From NCBI GenBank assembly GCA_007128245.1, contig SKXU01000071.1, positions 1 through 5,919 on the forward strand: 5,919 nucleotides of DNA, given 5' to 3'. Under the pieces are notes generated by a model. The model was not told the DNA's origin. It saw nothing but the letters and a program-made list of their open reading frames with translations, and did no database searches. A program made the position numbers and the translations under genes. Source of the stretch: Candidatus Woesearchaeota archaeon. GTDB taxonomy: Archaea; Nanobdellota; Nanobdellia; Woesearchaeales; SKIA01. Positions 4,201-5,919 of the stretch are shown one piece after another; the first letter of the stretch is position 1, and each line of letters starts with the position of its first letter.

Positions 4201-4800
4201 ATGGAGTTTTACCGGCAAACAAGCCAGTACACAGGAGCAGCAGCGGCACTTTTGATGGCGCTACACGCCAAACACCCCGAAGAGTGGCCGCTGGACCGAG
4301 AACACGAGTTTCACATCTGGACGCACTCAGCGAATCTTCCCACGCGCAGCAGCAGCATCTACGCGCTCGCACTCATCGCACGCAAAGCAGGCATGTCAAC
4401 ACACGTCGTGGTAGGAGAGCGAGAATACGACTATCCCGACTACCGATTTAAACGATACAAAAAAATCGAGATTGACGAGGCAAAATACACTTCAAAACTT
4501 TATGCGAAACGAGCACGAGAAGAAGGCATCCCGCTTGAAGAAAGAGAATTTACGCTTCAAGAAGTAAAACAACACCTTGACAATCAAGCACTCATCTTGC
4601 TGCGAGTAAACGCAGGAGTGCTTCGCGAAAGAAAAGCAACGAGCAAATACGTGCTCGTGCGCGCATACATCCAAGGAGAATACATTATCATGGATCCCGA
4701 ACAAGGGGAGATGCGCATACCAGAAGATGAGATGCAAGAAGCATTCGAGACGCTCATCACAAAGAAAAAGCGTGACCACCGCATGGTTATCCTGAAATGA
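4201..4800 (+). CDS. Peptidase C39-like protein, catalytic residues missing
   Basis: The 199-residue protein begins MEFYRQTSQYTGAAAALLMAL, which lines up with the C39-like N-terminus YRQ(S/T)xxYTCGPAALLMAL. Q6, the oxyanion-hole Gln, is kept, but the catalytic Cys position is Gly12. REHEFHIW (33-40) and the TRSSSIYALALIARKAG stretch (48-64) also follow the family's plan. The second catalytic region, normally PHYVVVxGYxxxxxxxxDP, reads SKYVLVRAYIQGEYIIMDP (148-166): His is replaced by Lys149, while Asp165 remains. With Cys and His both gone it should not be a cysteine protease, so a binding or regulatory role is inferred. A Lys/Arg/Tyr-rich insert (YPDYRFKRYKK) lies mid-protein. There is no signal peptide. 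The ATG at 4201 is chosen over GTG 4183 from TATA spacing. Its stop overlaps the next start (ATGA), indicating co-translation. Confidence 0.75.
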   Translation: MEFYRQTSQYTGAAAALLMALHAKHPEEWPLDREHEFHIWTHSANLPTRSSSIYALALIARKAGMSTHVVVGEREYDYPDYRFKRYKKIEIDEAKYTSKLYAKRAREEGIPLEEREFTLQEVKQHLDNQALILLRVNAGVLRERKATSKYVLVRAYIQGEYIIMDPEQGEMRIPEDEMQEAFETLITKKKRDHRMVILK

Positions 4801-5279
4801 AGGTTCTCGTCAGCGGCACGTGGAGAACTACGCTCGCAAGCGAGCAAGCAGAAGACGCACGACTTCTCGGAGAGCTTCTCGCACGACACGGACACGAACT
4901 CCTCACAGGTGGAGGAGAAGGAATCCCAGCCCTAGTAGCAGAAAGCTACACGCGAGCAGGCGGGAAAAAACACACCGCAATACTTGTCGACAAAGCGGTA
5001 CGTGACGAGGTAGGAGAAAAACGAATGCCTGCCGATGAGTACGAAGAAACCACACTGGACTACCCACAACGAAATGCGTACCTTGTCAGCAAAGCAGACG
5101 CAATCATCGCACTGAACGGACGGTTCGGAACACTCACAGAACTTATCCACGCAGTAAACGACTACGACATCCCGGCAATTCTGCTTGCAACAGGAGAAAT
5201 CAAGGAATGGGTTACAGCACTCCCCTTAAAACAAGTAATCGTTGTATCAACACCACAAGACGCACTCAACGCGCTTTGA
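4797..5279 (+). CDS. SLOG/LOG-family nucleotide-binding protein (TIGR00725-like)
   Basis: The 160-residue protein has a Rossmann-like SLOG fold. It opens with strand KVLVSGTW, then the helix (EQAEDARLLGELLARHGHELL) and the glycine loop TGGGEGIPALVAESYTRAGG (37-56), equivalent to the GGGxxGxMxAVAxAAxxxGG of LOG and TIGR00725 proteins. YPQRNAYLVSKADAIIALNG (89-108) supplies the conserved Arg92 and the strand before the phosphate-binding loop; NGRFGTLTE (107-115) replaces the usual PGGxGTxxE, keeping G108, G111, T112 and E115. LOG enzymes cleave nucleoside monophosphates between base and ribose phosphate; other SLOG proteins bind nucleotide signals or carry molybdenum cofactor. The Arg and Glu are in place, so catalysis is possible; substrate is unknown. 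It begins by ATGA overlap with the C39-like gene, implying a shared mRNA, and its last 14 nt overlap the convergent ribbon-helix-helix gene. Confidence 0.88.
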   Translation: MKVLVSGTWRTTLASEQAEDARLLGELLARHGHELLTGGGEGIPALVAESYTRAGGKKHTAILVDKAVRDEVGEKRMPADEYEETTLDYPQRNAYLVSKADAIIALNGRFGTLTELIHAVNDYDIPAILLATGEIKEWVTALPLKQVIVVSTPQDALNAL

Positions 5280-5487
5280 CTGAACGGGATTTACTAGCCT
5301 TCGTTGCGCCGGCAATTGCCTCATCAATAGACACTGAATCAGTCTCGTCATACAAGTACGCAAGCATCACGTGCCGCTTTGTGATTTCGTACAGTTTACG
5401 AATTACGTTGTCATATGAGTCGCCTGGGCGCATTAACAAGTGGAGTTTTTCTTTCATCTCCTGAGAAATGGAAATAGTTGCTTTCAC
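5266..5487 (-). CDS. Small ribbon-helix-helix-type protein (antitoxin-like)
   Basis: The 73-residue protein starts from GTG (MKATISISQEMKEKLHLLM). The pattern of an N-terminal strand (KATISIS), a helix (EMKEKLHLLM), a turn (RPGDSYDNVIRKLYEIT) and a second helix is that of the short CopG/RHH-like proteins of archaea, many annotated as VapB-type antitoxins or DUF7557 family. These bind DNA as dimers through the strand. The tail (SIDEAIAGATKASKSRSVKAR) is basic and probably disordered. No toxin gene is adjacent: the upstream minus-strand gene encodes a VWA protein and the downstream neighbour is the convergent SLOG gene. It is therefore more likely an orphan regulator than half of a toxin-antitoxin pair. 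The GTG has no Shine-Dalgarno sequence; a TATA-like element lies 27 nt upstream. It overlaps the SLOG gene's 3' end by 14 nt. Confidence 0.7.
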   Translation of the reverse strand: MKATISISQEMKEKLHLLMRPGDSYDNVIRKLYEITKRHVMLAYLYDETDSVSIDEAIAGATKASKSRSVKAR

Positions 5488-5510
5488 GGTACGTGTATAT
5501 TTTGCGAAAC

Positions 5511-5518
5511 TAATAATA
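5511..5518 (-). promoter_or_regulatory. TATA-like element of the RHH gene
   Basis: Minus strand reads TATTATTA in an AT-rich stretch centred 27-28 nt upstream of the GTG at 5487. A second AT-rich element (AAAATATAC, about 5495-5503) is too close to the start for a leaderless mRNA. The call is weak. Confidence 0.35.
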
Positions 5519-5528
5519 CTTATGAAAT

Positions 5529-5919
5529 TTACGCACGCAACCGATCATACTCCTCAAGAATAATAATATCTAAATCTTCAACATCCGCCACCACAGACAA
5601 CCGACCACGCCCAAGCTCAACAATCTTCTCAGAAAGCGCCTTACCCTGAGCGTCAAGACCAATACCAATCACGGAAACAGAAACACCAGCAGATGCTACG
5701 CCAGCAACTTCGTCAAGCACGCGCGCATCAGGGACGTCACCCACAGTAGGAAGCGCGTCCGTTAACAAGATAATGTGCTGCGTATCAGCGCGCCCAGAAA
5801 ATAATTCTGCACACGAGCGCACACTCGCAGCAAGGTCAGTCTCAGAACCAGGACGTACACGAGCGAGCGCAGAAAGCAGTAACGAAAAATCACGCGTAGG
5901 AGCAACCGATGCCTGCACA
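5529..5919 (-). CDS. von Willebrand factor A domain protein, C-terminal part
   Basis: The gene enters from beyond the right edge; the visible 129 codons end at TAA (5531-5529). The fragment shows the second half of a VWA domain. PGSETDLAASV (about 23-33) holds the MIDAS Thr (T27), and IILLTDALPTVGD (49-61) holds the MIDAS Asp (D54, usually TDG or SDG, here TDA). A strand VSVIGIGLD and the helix after it (KALSEKIVELGRGRL) close the domain, followed by a short acidic tail (DVEDLDIIILEEYDRLRA). The first MIDAS motif DxSxS would lie outside the window. Such domains bind ligands through a metal ion and often work with MoxR-type AAA ATPases or in surface proteins; which applies here cannot be told. 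The codon at the edge (GTG) is treated as internal Val, not a start. The RHH gene follows after 41 nt on the same strand. Confidence 0.88.
   Translation of the reverse strand, partial: VQASVAPTRDFSLLLSALARVRPGSETDLAASVRSCAELFSGRADTQHIILLTDALPTVGDVPDARVLDEVAGVASAGVSVSVIGIGLDAQGKALSEKIVELGRGRLSVVADVEDLDIIILEEYDRLRA

Noticed and set aside
5266..5919. A toxin-antitoxin module formed by the RHH protein and its neighbour.
   Set aside because: The neighbouring gene encodes a VWA domain, not a PIN, RelE or other toxin fold, and the convergent gene is a SLOG protein.

Overview
The window looks like part of an archaeal chromosome, most likely a small-genome DPANN lineage (Woesearchaeota/Pacearchaeota-like). 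That assignment is inference. The direct support is a transcription elongation factor S (TFS) gene, a Sec11-type signal peptidase with the archaeal KGD box, an archaeal-type cytidylate kinase, and promoters in which a TATA box lies about 24-28 nt upstream of the start codon with no Shine-Dalgarno sequence (leaderless mRNAs). No tRNA, rRNA, CRISPR, insertion sequence or transposase was seen. Genes are tightly packed and no gene-free stretch exceeds 300 nt.

Layout. The window opens inside a plus-strand signal peptidase gene (to 341), followed by tfs (364-672). tfs converges with a 4-nt overlap on a minus-strand cytidylate kinase gene (669-1193). Upstream of cmk on the minus strand is a 22-codon ORF (1224-1292) with its own TATA box and a PCNA-binding-like motif. 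Next are two divergent unknown genes (1377-1838 minus, 1941-2507 plus) whose promoters are near mirror images. A short convergent gap with two palindromes separates the second from a metallophosphoesterase gene (2581-3165 minus). A 208-nt divergent spacer holds the phosphoesterase promoter and a strong AT-rich promoter with operator-like palindromes for an unknown 260-aa protein (3374-4156). Then comes a two-gene unit: a C39-peptidase-like protein lacking catalytic Cys and His (4201-4800), overlapped by ATGA with a SLOG/LOG-type nucleotide-binding protein (4797-5279). That gene converges (14-nt overlap) on a small ribbon-helix-helix-type protein (5266-5487 minus). The window ends inside a minus-strand von Willebrand A domain gene.

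Function. Four genes are housekeeping or general metabolism: protein export, RNA polymerase rescue, CMP phosphorylation and a phosphoesterase. The stretch 3374-5279 is the least ordinary part. It holds an unrecognised protein whose core faintly resembles a diadenylate-cyclase-type fold, an apparently dead C39-like protein and a SLOG protein. A link to nucleotide signalling is only a hypothesis. TATA spacing was used to move three starts downstream of the longest ORF (1838, 3165, 4201) and to set the tfs start at 364.
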